This document shows positions 47,166 through 60,000 of a stretch of 64,000 nucleotides of DNA, in pieces. The DNA comes from Prosopocoilus inquinatus. Its lineage: Eukaryota; Arthropoda; Insecta; Coleoptera; Lucanidae. Under the pieces are notes generated by a model. That model did not search any database. It was not told the origin of the DNA and worked only from the letters and a program-made list of their open reading frames with translations. How positions within the stretch are numbered: position 1 is the first letter of the stretch; each line of letters begins with the position of its first letter. The stretch covers positions 5,766,001-5,830,000 of the forward strand of contig CM069871.1 in NCBI GenBank assembly GCA_036172665.1, given 5' to 3'. Made by a program: the position numbers and the translations under genes.

Positions 47166-50100
47166 AGTTTTGTTTTTTTTTTCCATCGGCAAGTAGGACA
47201 GGAAGGACAAATTTTCTACAAAAGCAGTTATTCAAACGCGATTCTGACGTAAAAGATTTCAGAAATGAAAAGAAAGTTACTTTCATAGGTTGGCAATTGC
47301 TGTCTACCTGAGTATCAGCACGATGTGCTGGGAAAATTAACTTCAGCACAAAGCCAGCAGATCAGTCGTAACGGCGTGAGAATTGATTAACCACGCATCT
47401 TAGAGAGCTGAGGTCTCTTCTTAATTCGATGTTTAGCCAATACTTGGCTTCGCCCCAAAACCAACATGGAAGGTGTTCACGGGTCTTCCCGCCCAGCAAT
47501 ATAAGAACCGCATTTCTCGTAGCGTGACAAGTGAAATAAAGAATGCAGTTTAAACAGCCAGAATTCTTTTGATCGGAAAATAAAAAACCAGCAAAACTCG
47601 AAAATAAACATCCTGACATTTCCAGACTTCCCTTCTTTGAAGCGCAGGTGTTACAAAAGATTGCTTCAAATTGAGTGATGATATCGATAGACATTATTAG
47701 TCCGGAGCACCAGAAATACATTAAAGCGGTTCTTTAATTTTAAGCCGCCAATATCCTGCCTTTGTGCGTCTGTACAAACATTGCAGACAATTGCGTAATT
47801 AAAAAAAAAAAAAATGCGACCTGACTTGATTTTTAAAGCGATAGGTTATCTGAAGAACTCTTTAAAGCAACACGCCAGATTAAGGTACCAAATGAAACCA
47901 CCTTTTTTGGAAAGTCGATCAAGTATAGTGACACACCTAATGTACGGAATTTGGCACCGTAACACAACATTTTTGGGGGGGAGGTGCAAAGTAACTGAAG
48001 ACGGTGTTAATTTATAATGAAGAATATAAATACAAATAATAGTGATGTAAATATGGTTTAATTTAAGAGCCGCCGAAGTAATTACGCTGACCTAGAAACA
48101 ACATGCGTCGTACTAATAACGACGGCGAAAACTTGAGCGCAATATTTTGCCGTTAAATAACGGCAAACAGTGCGCGAGTATTAAATTCTTATATCGGAAA
48201 ATTGACTATAAATATGGTAAACTAATATGTTTATGACATTGTTGCAACGAAAATTCAATTTATCGCATGCATGCAAATCCAATTTCGGTGATTTACGGTT
48301 TGCGGTCATTGAGGTAGAAGTTATAGGGTAATCTAGGCAATTGGACTGTGTAGGTACACTTGCCTAATATTGATCACGTAAAAGGAAGTAGTAAACGGGG
48401 ACGGATTTAGAAATTTCTGTAATTCAATAAAACGGTGACGGCGGCGGCGGCTACCTTAAAGCTCCATAATTATTATTATTTTTTTTTTTTTCAAAAAGAG
48501 CGGTAATTAAAAGTTGTATTTTGCGTTTTTTGCGTGAACCTTCATTAATCAAGTATTTCAAAAAAAAAAAAAAAGTGGCGTGCAAACGCGAAAACTAGTT
48601 GCATTTGCATCCGAATGAAATAAAATTTTTCTATGCGCACTTTTGTTCCGACCGTACAATACTTCGACGAAATGAAAAAGCCCACAAATAATGATTCCAT
48701 CGTACAAGCGGACGTTGCATTGTTTTCGTCTTTCCCCATTATTAATTGATACTGAAATAACGAATATGCAACACTGGAAATAATCTACGAACGCAAACGA
48801 TTAATGGAGCGTGGATATCGTCACGTTAGACTTTTTTTTTCGGGGGGAAACAGAACAATTTAAAAAGCGTCGGGAATAATTCAGAAGACTTAAAAATAAT
48901 GTGTAATTCGCATTTCGCTTACTAAATCACAAAGTCAGCAAAGACTTCGCACTGTTTAGGTAGTGGGTCAGAGTTTTTTTTTTTTTGCTATTTCAAAACT
49001 CTAACAGGACAGACTGGTTAAGAAAACATTACATCGGCAAATTTTCGTCTGTGTGTGTGTTTTTGGTCGGAAGAGCATGTTTTTATACATAAATGCATAT
49101 GTAGATATAAAATACTTTTCACTTTCTGAAACATTTAACTTCCGAAACAACGAACAGGAGACACTTTTTTCTTTCCTATCAATATTCGTCGGAGGGCGTT
49201 TCTGCATAAACACAGCAAGTCACTCTTGTCTGTAAAACTGTTCCAACGTGCGCTTGTTCGTCAATGCAAAATAAACCGAAAAAAAAAGGTAAATGCTGTA
49301 TGCTTCAAGTATGTTTATGAAGCTTCAAAAACAAACAAATATTTTAATTCATATTCGCTGTTCTGCCTCTTACGCCTCGTGCATTAATATAACGCAATAA
49401 TTTCAAGCATTTAACTTACAATTTGCAAAGTGTAAGCGCATAATTTTTAATCTAAAGAATGTCCACAAAAGCCTTTGAGGTATGTTGTGTGAGCACCGCG
49501 AATTATATGACGTATAAAGCGAATTGTACACAAATGGAGTTTGTGTGATAAGGTAAGGTAAATATATGTGAACAAACCTCGGATGCCATTCCTTTCTTCT
49601 GTTAAATATCGAATAAATAGGGTGAAGTGGGTCACATAAAGTTAATTCCTACACGCTGCATATGTTCCAGACGATTTCGGAGTACGTTTAAAATGGAACG
49701 TGGCATATTTCCAATTTCTTACCAAACAAATAGGAGGGATTATGTTACGAACATGTCTGGTGTCATTAATTAAGGGGGTGAGGATAAGCGAAATTAAAGT
49801 ATTACGAAATAAACGGCGTCATGTGTTCTTTGATGTTATGATGAATGTATACATATGTAGGTAATACATCGAATACGAAATCAAATTAATTAAATCCGGC
49901 GGACGTAGGAAGAGAGTTAATAAAAAGTAGGTTTTCGGGGTTGAATTTTATGTGGTCGTGGAGGTTGTTAGATGTGAAAGGAACGTTTTGGTGGTGGTGT
50001 AGGTGGCGCAAGTCAAGCGTAAGCCCGATGGCTTTTTAATTTACCCAAAGGAATATTAAGAAATTACATCCGAGGCGGCTAAATACACGAATTCAGCAAA

Positions 50101-51035
50101 ATGTTCAAATAGAATCCCGCTTCCGTTAATTTATGTCCTGGACTTTGAATAGCCGAACATAAAGTTCGGTCCGAACTTGGAAGTGTAACTCGCTTACTTG
50201 CAAGGCTAAACGAGCTACAGCGCCGTTGATATTTACTGTTATGGATTCCCGAGGTTCCAAACTACCCTCGTAACCGCTGATACTGGCGTGTTCAGAACTC
50301 CAGTTTGACTTCTCTTAAACTTACTTTTAAAGAAACTTAAACTGTACTAAATGTATGTTTTCTGGACTCTGGTCAACAACCGAAAAGGAAAGCATTCACT
50401 ACAGTAGCTACAATTTTTTTCGAGATTTATAGCAGTTTAAAGTTTAACCCTCTATGGGGTATTTTTATGTCACTGAAAAGACCTTTACGTCATAATCATT
50501 ATTTATTGAACAGAGAAAATTATGAGAAAAGGCAAAATTGGAACATTCACATCGCCCAGCTTATATCATTGGTAAATGGGATTTACTTTAAATGAGTCGC
50601 TCGTTTTGACTACGGTCCGACTAGATACAACACTGGACTGTTATAAACCCAGTCGTGAATTGATTTGTTTCAACTTGGGTCTATGTACTGCGCATAACTC
50701 ATTAATTGGCTTCTAAAACTGCTAGTTACAAACACGTATGTACATGTGTTCATGTAGATCTTTTAGGGGTGGTTGTAATAAGAGACGCAGTCAGAACAAA
50801 GATTACGGAAAATTTGAAAGTCGTATTTAATTAATTTAAAATGTATTTTTTCCAATGCAATACGAGTTATTTGGTGATAAGCGGTTTGCTGGTGCAACGA
50901 CTCGATGAACGGTGAACTTGTACCATGAACCCGCAAAGTTGCAAATACGCAAATAACTCTCGGGCATTGTAAGTGTTTTAACACAATCAATTAATTCATG
51001 ATTTAATAGAAATGACGATTGGAAACAACGTGAGA
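47166..51035. other. Non-coding sequence
   Basis: No supportable gene. The minus-strand ORF at 47362-47721 (119 codons) has no domain I recognise. Homopolymers occur at 48480-48492, 48559-48573 and 48975-48987, and a (GT)n run near 49049-49060. The GC-richer patch 50040-50290 has no long frame. Confidence 0.45.
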
Positions 51036-51109
51036 ATCCTGACATCACCTTTTCAGCAACCGAGCAAAGTACGGGATTTTGGTCATGACGACATCACGTA
51101 CATTGGCAG

Positions 51110-51203
51110 TATAAAAGATGTGCGTAATTTGTAAAAGATATCAGTTAATCTGATCGTCGTCGTGGGATACAGTTATCTGTATTTCTGACCTTTAAACAAT
51201 AAA
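51110..51203 (+). promoter_or_regulatory. Core promoter with downstream poly(A) signal, possibly a solo LTR
   Basis: TATAAAAG (51110-51117) is followed about 33 bp later by TCAGT (51141-51145), the arthropod initiator, and 55 bp further by AATAAA (51198-51203). TATA, initiator and poly(A) signal packed into under 100 bp is the layout of an LTR. A TG...CA bounded interval (51040-51269) would fit, but I see no target-site duplication and no second LTR. It could also be a genuine promoter with a chance AATAAA. Confidence 0.4.
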
Positions 51204-51269
51204 GCTACGCAACCCCCGCGTCTGGACGCTGACAGCTCGTAACCTGCTGGAGACGACCGACGAGTGACA

Positions 51270-53079
51270 GTATGTTAATAAATGAACAGTTGACATTTAT
51301 ATGGTTTTGAAGAGGCAGAGACTTATATAGGGCGCCACTGATTAGTACATTTTCCGGAATGACTTAGACTAGACTAAACTTAACGTCAACTAGATGCTTT
51401 CTCCGAGTTTTGGGTTCCATGTGATTCCCAGAAGCTCGTGTGCACTAGAATATTTTCACATTGCGGATATTCCACAGTTTTCCGGGAGCTTTCCAGGATC
51501 CGGGGCGAGCTTTAGCATTCCGAGCGTAAAGTTGGGGGGCGATTCTGAGCTGCACTCGGTTGAGTCATCATTTTATTTTATCGGTGAATCACATACGGGA
51601 ATTTTCATACATCACGGATGCTTGTTACACAAAACATTCGATTTTGAATTGATTCGGTGTGTGTATTAAAAGAATTACCATGCCAGAGGAACTTTTCATC
51701 AGTCAAACAACTTATTTCCTCTTTTTTAAGTATTATTAAGACGACTTTGTCTGTGGTAATTAAACGATAGAACGTACTGTCAAAGAAACTACTAATTACT
51801 TAACATGTGGAATACCAACAAGACCGCAACAAAGACGCATATATTAATTTGGAGCGGGCAGAACACTTTCTATGTCCGCAAACCCGGACGTACAGTCGAG
51901 AGCAGTTCACAATAAACTACCAAACATCAACAAAAGCCACAAGCATCGCTTCTGCTCCGTTAAATATCGAGTCAACGTTACAGTTCGTTGATTCGATTTT
52001 GCGTTAAGAGCAAATTGGTCTAATGGGGCTCATAATTTCTAAATGACCTATGGGGACATGCAGGCAATTAATACAGTCGTATGAGCTGGAAACGTAGTGC
52101 ACACGTTTTATGCCATCGAAAAATATCAGTCGGGTATTTTTCCAGTTCGCTTTTTAAAATTTCAACATCGTTTAACTTTAATCCTTCGGAATTCGAAGCC
52201 GCTTAAAAGGTTGCTGCAACTTTTATATCCTTTGAGTTCATTTACAAAAAAAAAGCGCACGTGATAGTGTGACAAAACAAATAACTTGAGGCAGCAGTAA
52301 AAGCTTGATGAAATTATACAATCAACTCATTTTAGCGATACTAATGGGATTCTTTCAGCACCTCCGAGCTTTCCTCTACTCCGATATTTGAAACCGATGC
52401 GATAGTTGAAACTATATACGGCCATCCCTGTCAGTTTACATCCAGCAATTCTTAAATTTACAACAAAGTTTCTCCAACCCAATGCGAATTTTAATAAATG
52501 CAATCCATCTCTTCAAGTCCTGTTCCTTTGCTGCTCCTTTTCCTACAACGAATTACGAAAATTACAGAAAAGAAACAATAATTTTGGTGTCAAACGTGGG
52601 GAGTGCAATTTTTTTTTCTTACCTTTCTCTTTCATTTCATATTTTATTGCCCCCCAGGTTTCTCACCGTCGTCGCCCCGACGTGAGTGAACCACCGAGGA
52701 GGTGCAATAGATCAATAACTTTCCTTCTTTCTTTTTTTTTTCGTCGAACACGTGAATGTTTCCTGAAACACAATGAAGAGAACTTATTTCAGATTCATCA
52801 TGCGTTGTTCGAACTTTGAGCCGAGACTTGACAGAGAAATAAAAGCCGAACCGAACTGAAATTGGGAATCTGGAAACTTCAAAGACACGCAGATATATGT
52901 ATGTATATATGTATGTACGTCGCGACAAGTGAGAGCACGATGGTGGATGAATTTCAATTATGAAAACAGTTGCCCTGTTTTATATTTAAGATTTAAAATA
53001 ACCTAAATAATAATTAAGGCCAACTGAAATAAAATAATAAAAATATATTTCTGGAGGACAAGGTTTAAAATCTATTATC
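51270..53079. other. Non-coding sequence
   Basis: Short plus-strand ORFs (51394-51669, 51807-52007, 52406-52819) show no recognisable domain and no splice or start context that would support them. ATGT-type short repeats lie near 52892-52918. Confidence 0.45.
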
Positions 53080-53535
53080 CTTCTTATTATGGATGGGATT
53101 GAAATAAGCGATACGAAGACGAAGTGCATGCGGACAAGCGCAAAGAACCAAAAGCAGGAATAAAAATAACTACAAAACTAGGATGACACCACAAATTTGA
53201 TGAGGTCGACAGTCTCATCCCTCTACCAATCAAAAAAAAAAACGTCATAAAAGATGATTTGGAATATCATGCAAGAAGAAGAATAAAAGAAAGATACAAT
53301 TGGAGGAGAAAAACAAACTGGAAGGAACTAGGACGAATCTTCAGACAACCAAACATGACAATACAAATAAAAACGAACACAATAAGATGGATAGGTCACT
53401 TAGAAAAAAGACTGTCGAATAGTAATGATTTTAACTTATTTTTTGTTACGAGTTACGAAGGAAACTGATGACCAAAAAGGAGACGGTTGGATATGATTGG
53501 AGACCAGAAGTAGAAAATCTCCTCCTATGGTGTTC
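53080..53535 (+). pseudogene. C-terminal relic of an endonuclease/reverse-transcriptase LINE
   Basis: Plus-strand fragments in different frames follow the order of arthropod LINE proteins after the YADD box: GIEISDTKTKCM, a stop-riddled stretch (IKITTKLG, HHKFDEVDSLIPL), then ERYNWRRKTNWKELGRIFRQ, TIRWIGHLEKR and RRRLDMIGDQ. The I-x-W-x-GH box and the final RRRLD match the usual LRWAGHV-x-RM ... KRRWLD-x-V ending. Roughly 80 residues before ERYNWRR are missing. The clade is not assigned. Confidence 0.72.
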
Positions 53536-54340
53536 TACAATGTCAGCGGAAGAAGTGACGCAAAGTATGTCTGATGCATGTACTCCTATGCTGATTGAAG
53601 TTAAAACAAAGAAGAATACGAGATATGAAGGAAAGAAAAAATGAAATGATTGGATGAAGTCGAAAGAAATGGTATTGAAAGCCCGAAATAGGAAATCTCT
53701 TCTTATGGTGTTCTAGAACGACAGTTGAAGAAGTGGCAGAAAGTCGTGTGAGTGTAAGATACAGTGTTCTGCAGATTGAGGTTAAGAAAAGAAGAAGATT
53801 GAAGACTATGTCCAACTGAAGACTACCTAGGAGAAGGACTCAGGGATTCCCAAACATTTTACACATTTTTTTCAATTATCTTAACTTTCCTCTCTCCTGA
53901 TAAAATTATTTGTTACACATGCGTGGATTGTTTGAAGGCTCACGCCAGGAAAATACATATACTCATCTGATGATTGAAGTTAAAACAAAGTAGAATACGA
54001 GATATGAAGGAAAGGAAAAAAAAAGGAGGCGACTGGATGAAGTCGAAAGAAATGGTATTGAAGGCCAGGAGTAGGAAATCTCTTCTTATGGTGTTCTAGA
54101 ATGATAGTTGAAGAAGTGGCAGAAAGTCGTGTGAGTGTAAGATACAATCATCTGCAGATTGAGGTTAAAAAAAGAAGAAGATTGAAGACTATGTCCAACT
54201 GAAGACTACCTACGAGAAGGACTCAGGGATTCCCAAACATTTTACCCATTTTTTTCAATTCTCTTAACTTTCCTCTCTCCTAATAAAATTATTTGTTACA
54301 CATGCGTGGATTGTTTGAGGGTTTACGCCAGGAAGATACA
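53513..54340 (+). repeat. Tandemly amplified LINE 3' end, 2 x 379 bp plus a partial copy
   Basis: GATTGAAGTTAAAACAAAG starts units at 53593 and 53972. Both contain AATACGAGATATGAAGGAAAG, CTGGATGAAGTCGAAAGAAA, TCTTCTTATGGTGTTCTAGA, GAAGACTATGTCCAACTGAA and TGTTACACATGCGTGGATTG. The preceding 53513-53590 matches an internal piece, giving a ~180 bp sub-periodicity. The segment coding RRRLDEVE or its diverged form resembles the end of the LINE protein at 53.08-53.53 kb, so the array probably arose from that element's 3' end. Confidence 0.85.
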
Positions 54341-54446
54341 AGGGAGTTATTAACAGCATAGCTGGCAGGGGAAACCAACTGTCGACGTACGTATCGATGC
54401 TGCAGTGGTTTATCTCCAAGCTGTCAACTCCTTAGACCTTGGTTGT

Positions 54447-54491
54447 ACTGTCCTGATGAGGTCCAATAAGACCGAAACGTTCGTCGACAGT
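54447..54491 (+). ncRNA. Hammerhead ribozyme, type I with 3-bp stem III
   Basis: Stem I 5' half is ACTGTC (54447-54452), then core CTGATGA (54453-54459). Stem II GGTC/GACC (54460-54463 with 54470-54473) closes loop CAATAA. GAA is at 54474-54476. Stem III is ACG-TT-CGT (54477-54484), followed by cleavage base C at 54485, completing the preferred GUC triplet. Stem I 3' half GACAGT (54486-54491) pairs with ACTGTC at all six positions. All invariant core residues are present. It lies just after the tandem LINE 3' ends. The region has a further long complement: CTGTCGACG at about 54380 pairs with CGTCGACAG at 54482-54490, which could compete with the ribozyme fold. Confidence 0.88.
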
Positions 54492-54540
54492 TCCTTTTCC
54501 TTGTCAACTATCCCATTAATAACTTATGGTATTTTGATTT

Positions 54541-56928
54541 GCCCTCGTATACCTTAATTAAAGCCAGGTGCATTTGAAATACAATCGCTGTTTACATCTT
54601 CATTTATTCCCGCTTATGAATACGCCTCCCATTTACGTAACGTGTTAATAAAAGCTCAACAATTTTAATCCAATTGCAGCCAATGTAAAAATACACGTTT
54701 TCACTTTATTGCATTACGTATTTCCATTTCGGAGCACATCTGCATTTTAATGCCGGCCATGTTTCAACGTGGGGTTTCAAATATGAATACCCTAACAAAC
54801 TAACGCGCGCGCTTTAATTAAAATTGCTGAATTGTAATAGTGGCACAGTATTATCAGATTAGTTCAAATGAAAAAAGGGCGTATTTTTAGTTTCGCAGTT
54901 GGGAAAAAAAAAAGAAGAAGAGCGATTGCGTTTCGATCGATTGTATTGTATTAAATTATTCGAACGGTTTAGTAGTTTGAATAAAATTTTTGGGTGAAGT
55001 TAGAATGGAGAGGAAACTTTCTTTCAGATGAAACTAAAGTAAGTGGTCTTTCATATTTTGCGTAGGTAAGTTTGTCCATTATCGTCAGACTTGCACGTCC
55101 CATTGTGCGGAAGTTTCTTTGAATAAATTAAAACATTTTTCGATTTATTTGTGTCTGGTTGTGTCAGTGATAATTACAGTCGAGAGTGATTATAAGAAAC
55201 TCCAGAACGAATTTAGCAATTTTGATTGTCAAATTAGAGAGGTTCATTGCCTTAATACACTTGCACAAGTTGAATTATGAATGAGCAGTTAGTGTCGTAT
55301 ACGCGGGTTATTATGGAGTGTAAGACAATTACACGGCTGAGAGGAAGGAACTTAATAATTCATCCCATGTCCCAGGCATTGTGTCTAAGTATAGGTACTT
55401 AAAGTCGCGCGGATGACAAAGTTAGATTTAGATAGCCTGGCAAAGGTGATTCAGTTTTATGGATTAATTCGCATCGGCAGCGCCCCCTAATGCGAAAATT
55501 AAGTACCGGGGATAATACTGCGCCCTGAATAAAAACTGTTTCCCTGTAGGAAGCACTTTTGCATTCTTTTCACCCAGTTTCACGTGGACTTTTATGAATG
55601 TTGAAACGAGCTTAAAACGTGTTTGTCGTAAAGTCCTTGCATACACAATAAGCTGCGCTCTTCTAATCAACGTTTACATTATTCTTACATTAATGTACTT
55701 TCGTTTCAAGTATATTCCAGCACATTTTTTTAAAATTTTGTGTACCTAGCAGAACAATAGTGATCTTAAGTAACTATGTTTCACTTCTGAATGGTGACCT
55801 GATTGGTCTTAGAATCAATACTCAATCAAGACAAATTTTTCTTGATTTGCGTTTGGATGACATTCTATTAACAATCTTACAACAAGTGATGGAGGTACAT
55901 CATAATCTAGTTTGAAATCAAGAGGTTTCGGCTCGAAATCTTCATTTTTTCATTAAAAAAAAAAATAAAAATTGTGCTGCATGGTGCTACCAGCATCCTG
56001 TATCTGTAAAAATTATTTTAGGTTAGAGTACACAACAGGCAAAAACTCTTTGTGAAAAAAGAAATTGTATTGTGTGTGGTGCAGAATATTTTTTCTGAGT
56101 TGGCCATGGACGAGAGGGATATACATAGAACTCATGTCTGATATTAATTCTTCTTGGTTAATTAAAATAAAAATAGGGCGGAGGTTAATTTCAATTATCT
56201 TCTTGGTTAGTTTGACAGCAGTTGTAAGAAGTTAAGTGAATATTACTGAGGCATACTTGATATATTTCACAGCCAACTAAGAAAAAAAAAATCTGTAGCT
56301 CACAATGATGCTTCGTTCTATAGATATACAGTGTGCCCGGATTTCGTAGGTACAACGTGGGTAACTTTTGTATTTTAAGAGAGAGAGAGAGGGTTAAAGT
56401 AGCAAAAAGGTGCAGGTTTGAGAGCTCATTAAGAATCCATTTTCAAATATTACCTGTCATGGCCACCTTTTCTAAAATTTAACAAAAACCAAAATCTCCT
56501 ACTTTCTTTTATTTGCTGTAACTTTTTGGTTACTTAAGATCCGGAGATACAGTTTGGACTGATTTGCATGGTAATTTAAGTATTTCTATCGGCCCCTAAG
56601 AAAATTAATTTCATTTTTACAAATTTTCAGTAATTTAACCTAACCTCAAAATTTTAAATTGGTGTCGCCCAATTTTTTTGGCTCTTTTAAGAGAGAATTA
56701 TTTTCTGAATGCAATGATGCATCACATGATATGGAAACTTCTTTAGAATTTTAAAACACTGAGCTCATTCTTTTTACTAGTGCCATGATCACAAAATTTG
56801 TTTTTTGTTTATCGAATTATCTGTGAAATTCTGTTTCGAAACAAAAAGCAGCTTATCACCATACGCGCCTGTCAATAGTGTCAGCATTATTAAGTTCAAC
56901 TTATTATTTCGAAAAAGATAATGAATTT
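54541..56928. other. Non-coding sequence with transposon-end-like and CTCF-like motifs
   Basis: No gene is supported. GCAGCGCCCCCTAATGC (55477-55493) reads GCATTAGGGGGCGCTGC on the other strand, a CTCF-like core. ACAGTGTGCCCGGATTTCG near 56329 resembles the start of insect non-autonomous transposons; no partner end was found. A short (GA)n run lies near 56379-56392. Confidence 0.45.
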
Positions 56929-57047
56929 TGTACAGTCGCGATCATCCTAATCGAGACTGTTTCAAGCTAACCGTGCCCTTGTTAACGATGGTAATAAGGG
57001 TTACAGAACTGTCAATAGGTCTCGATTCGCTTGACTGCGACTGTACA
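56929..57047. mobile_element. 119 bp palindromic MITE
   Basis: The ends TGTACAGTCGC and GCGACTGTACA are exact reverse complements. The inner arms continue as AATCGAGAC and GTCTCGATT, and the centre (CCCTT...TTA / TAA...AAGGG) is also self-complementary, so almost the whole element can fold into one hairpin. TA flanks the CAGTCGC termini, as for Tc1/mariner-type insertions. The two opposed ORFs across it exist only because it is a palindrome. An isolated end of the same family lies at 36159. Confidence 0.85.
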
Positions 57048-60000
57048 GGGTCGGCCAAATTTGACACTTTTAAAGGAGAACGCCTATTTCTAGATGAGTT
57101 AGACAAAAACTGACCCTTTAAAACCATGAAAATGTCTTAGGATAATTTACATTTAGATTCATAATTGACTTTTGCATCTTGAGTGTTGATCAAAATGATT
57201 GAGTGAAGGACAGCTTGAAACATGGTTTGGCCAGTTTTTCTAAATAAGAATTAGGTACATGAAGTTGGTAAGAAGAGACCGATGAAAATATGGAGGAAAG
57301 TTTGCCTAAATGCTTGGAAGAAAGTGATGGTGGACAACAGTGATGGTTTTTCATCTTTAAGCACAAATTGACTTACGTTGATACAATAGGGTAAAAGAAG
57401 AAAGAATTTCTTCTCGCTCCTTGACCTTTAAGAAACAAGCCAAAAATTCTTTCCTCTCTGGTCTTTCAAAGGAAAATATTTATAGCTCCATACATTCCGA
57501 ACTAAAATCCATTCGTTTTATCGATCCCATCTAAATACTGTTATTTATAATGAAACAAAAAATGGTATCTGTTTTGAGGTCTGAAGAAAAACCATTGATG
57601 GCCTCACGTAGCATCATTCCAAATTCGGTAGGGAGTCAGTTCTATCATTGCATTCTTGAAAATTAAATCATGATATATATCGGTCTCTATTCTTTAGTAA
57701 ATCTTATTCAAGAACATTTGATGTGAAACATTTCCTTGTCAAGAGAATCAAAAAACGTTATTCTGCGAATTATTAAATAACGTCGACTTATCAGCCTGTT
57801 TTCTCAAAAGAAGGAGAAAGTCTTTTATATAAGATCTGCACACAAAAACCACTCTATTACTACGACTAAATGAGGAAAAGCGAGAACTACAAACGTGTTT
57901 CTCTATACTCCTACACAATATGACAATCAGGAAGAAGAGATGTTACGATCGTTAAATATCAAAATAGAAGTGGGGACAACAATTTATTTGTTTAAGCAAA
58001 CTAATTTAGGGCTAATATAGTAATTAAGGAAATGGTTCCTTTTTGTAAGATTGTCCAATTTTGATTCTCTCATGGATTGGGCAGTTATTATAAACATCGC
58101 CATGTGTGTACTGAATTTGGGGTTTCTTGTGGTACAGTTCTTGATTACTCTTGAAACATTAATGAATGCATATTACGCCAAGTAAGTTGTCATAATGGAA
58201 GAGAATACGTATATCGCACAACCAGACACTTGGATTCGCATCTTTGCTTTGCACTTCATACGTCTCATTCATAGTCTCAGTAGCTAACAATTGTGACTTC
58301 GCAAGGAAGGGAGGAGCATTTCACTCAGAATTATATGGTTAAATTCATATCCTAAGGAACTTCTCAAAGTCGACGCAAGTTGTGTATCTAATTGTAATTA
58401 AATTACACACCCATTATACCGCATGATTTATTGCTTAAGTTTCGCAGTCCTTCCTTGCAATAAGGACAATTTATAACAGTTGTCCAATGAAGGCAAGTTT
58501 GCATGCGGAGAATTGTGTTCTTGAAAATTTGCGTCTTCAGTTCTGGTAAATTATACTTACCAAACTTGATAAATCCGACATATGCATGTATCTCCATGTC
58601 GTGCATAGTTTTCTTGTTATATTTGATAGAGCCAGCCAATTTTATTTAGTACATAATTAGTTGAAACTTTTTGTTTTGCCGATTCTCGGAACTGGTTATC
58701 ACTCACGTAATTAGCAATGTTCAAATTACAAACTGTTGTTGTTTGCGTTTCTCTGCACGAAGTTTTTAAACTGCAACCAAATGCAGATATTTGTTTTATT
58801 TGGTTCTCTAATACCCGGCTGAGTTAAAACAACGGCATCCAATTAAAAGTTAGTTACAAATTCTCTGTGCACAACATTCCAGATAGGCATCCGTAATATA
58901 ATTAAAGGCGTCACGTTAGTATTAGGTACGTCATTACTAACTAATTTCTGACAAATATTATGAAGTTTCTCAAGTGTAGATGTGTAACTACCGCATTGAA
59001 AATTTTCATTAGGTTAATTGGTAAGTAGTAATATTTTTAATAATTGTACGTATTGTTAAATAAAAGCCGTTTTCTCGCTGTTGAAAGGTAATGTAATAAA
59101 TGTCCCAAAAACAGCTCGTTGATAAACTCCATCAAGCTCCATGAGCCTTGGGGAAATTAGCGGCTTACAAATTATAATAATTTAATGCACAATAAGCACT
59201 TAACGTCGCCGAAGAATAAGAGCAACCAGAGATTCTTATGGCCCTAATATTTCACGGGGCCTCCCACGACCGCTTGTATTGTTCACATGATAAAATGCAA
59301 CGGATCAGCACAACATTCTGGCTGAATGCCAGCATTTCCGTAACAAATAACGTGATAAACAAGCTTTAAGTTGATTTCAAAGTACAGCTATTAAGATTTA
59401 CGGAATATAATTTATTTCGGGGTGTCCCGCGTCCACAACGAACCCTCCCCCCCATCACAGCTTTCGACGTGCTTCCGATCCGAAACATAATTGTGTTATA
59501 CCCAGGCCCATGGGGTTTGAAGTGTTAATACATGTCAGGAAGGAAGCGTGGCTAGGTAATTAAGGGTGAATTACTAAATCCGAATTTTAAATTCTTTTAC
59601 TATGTGATTGATTACAAATTTATCGAAACTAAAAATAAATTCAAACGTACCGATAAAAACAAAAATAAAACAAACGGGGGAAATATTTCGCGCAAAACAA
59701 ATGATATTGAGGCAGTATCAGTAGAAACGTTCTAAGTCGATCTAAAAACGTACAGCTAAAATAGCCACCAGGGGGCTATGCTCTATCTTACTATCTAACA
59801 CGTAACGAGTTCTAGTCTCCGTTGTGTAATTTGGGAAGCATTTATCCTTTATTTACCACATTACTTAATCTAGCAGTGCTCGGATAACAGCAACAACATC
59901 AAATGACCGTGTGGGCAATAAATAATTTATTGAATTTAAAGTACACCTGTATTTCCTTGTAAATCCAGGTACACTATCGTCGAAAAGTTTTGGCCACACA

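Noticed and set aside
54375..54495. Alternative type III hammerhead using the CTGTCGACG...CGTCGACAG long helix as stem III
   Set aside because: The type I fold has perfect stems and a GUC site; the type III reading needs a weak, wobble-rich stem I. The long helix is noted only as a competing fold.
56637..56648. Telomeric TTAGG repeat (AACCTAACCT)
   Set aside because: Only two units, not an array.
56928..57127. Overlapping ORFs on opposite strands
   Set aside because: Both exist because the MITE is a palindrome.
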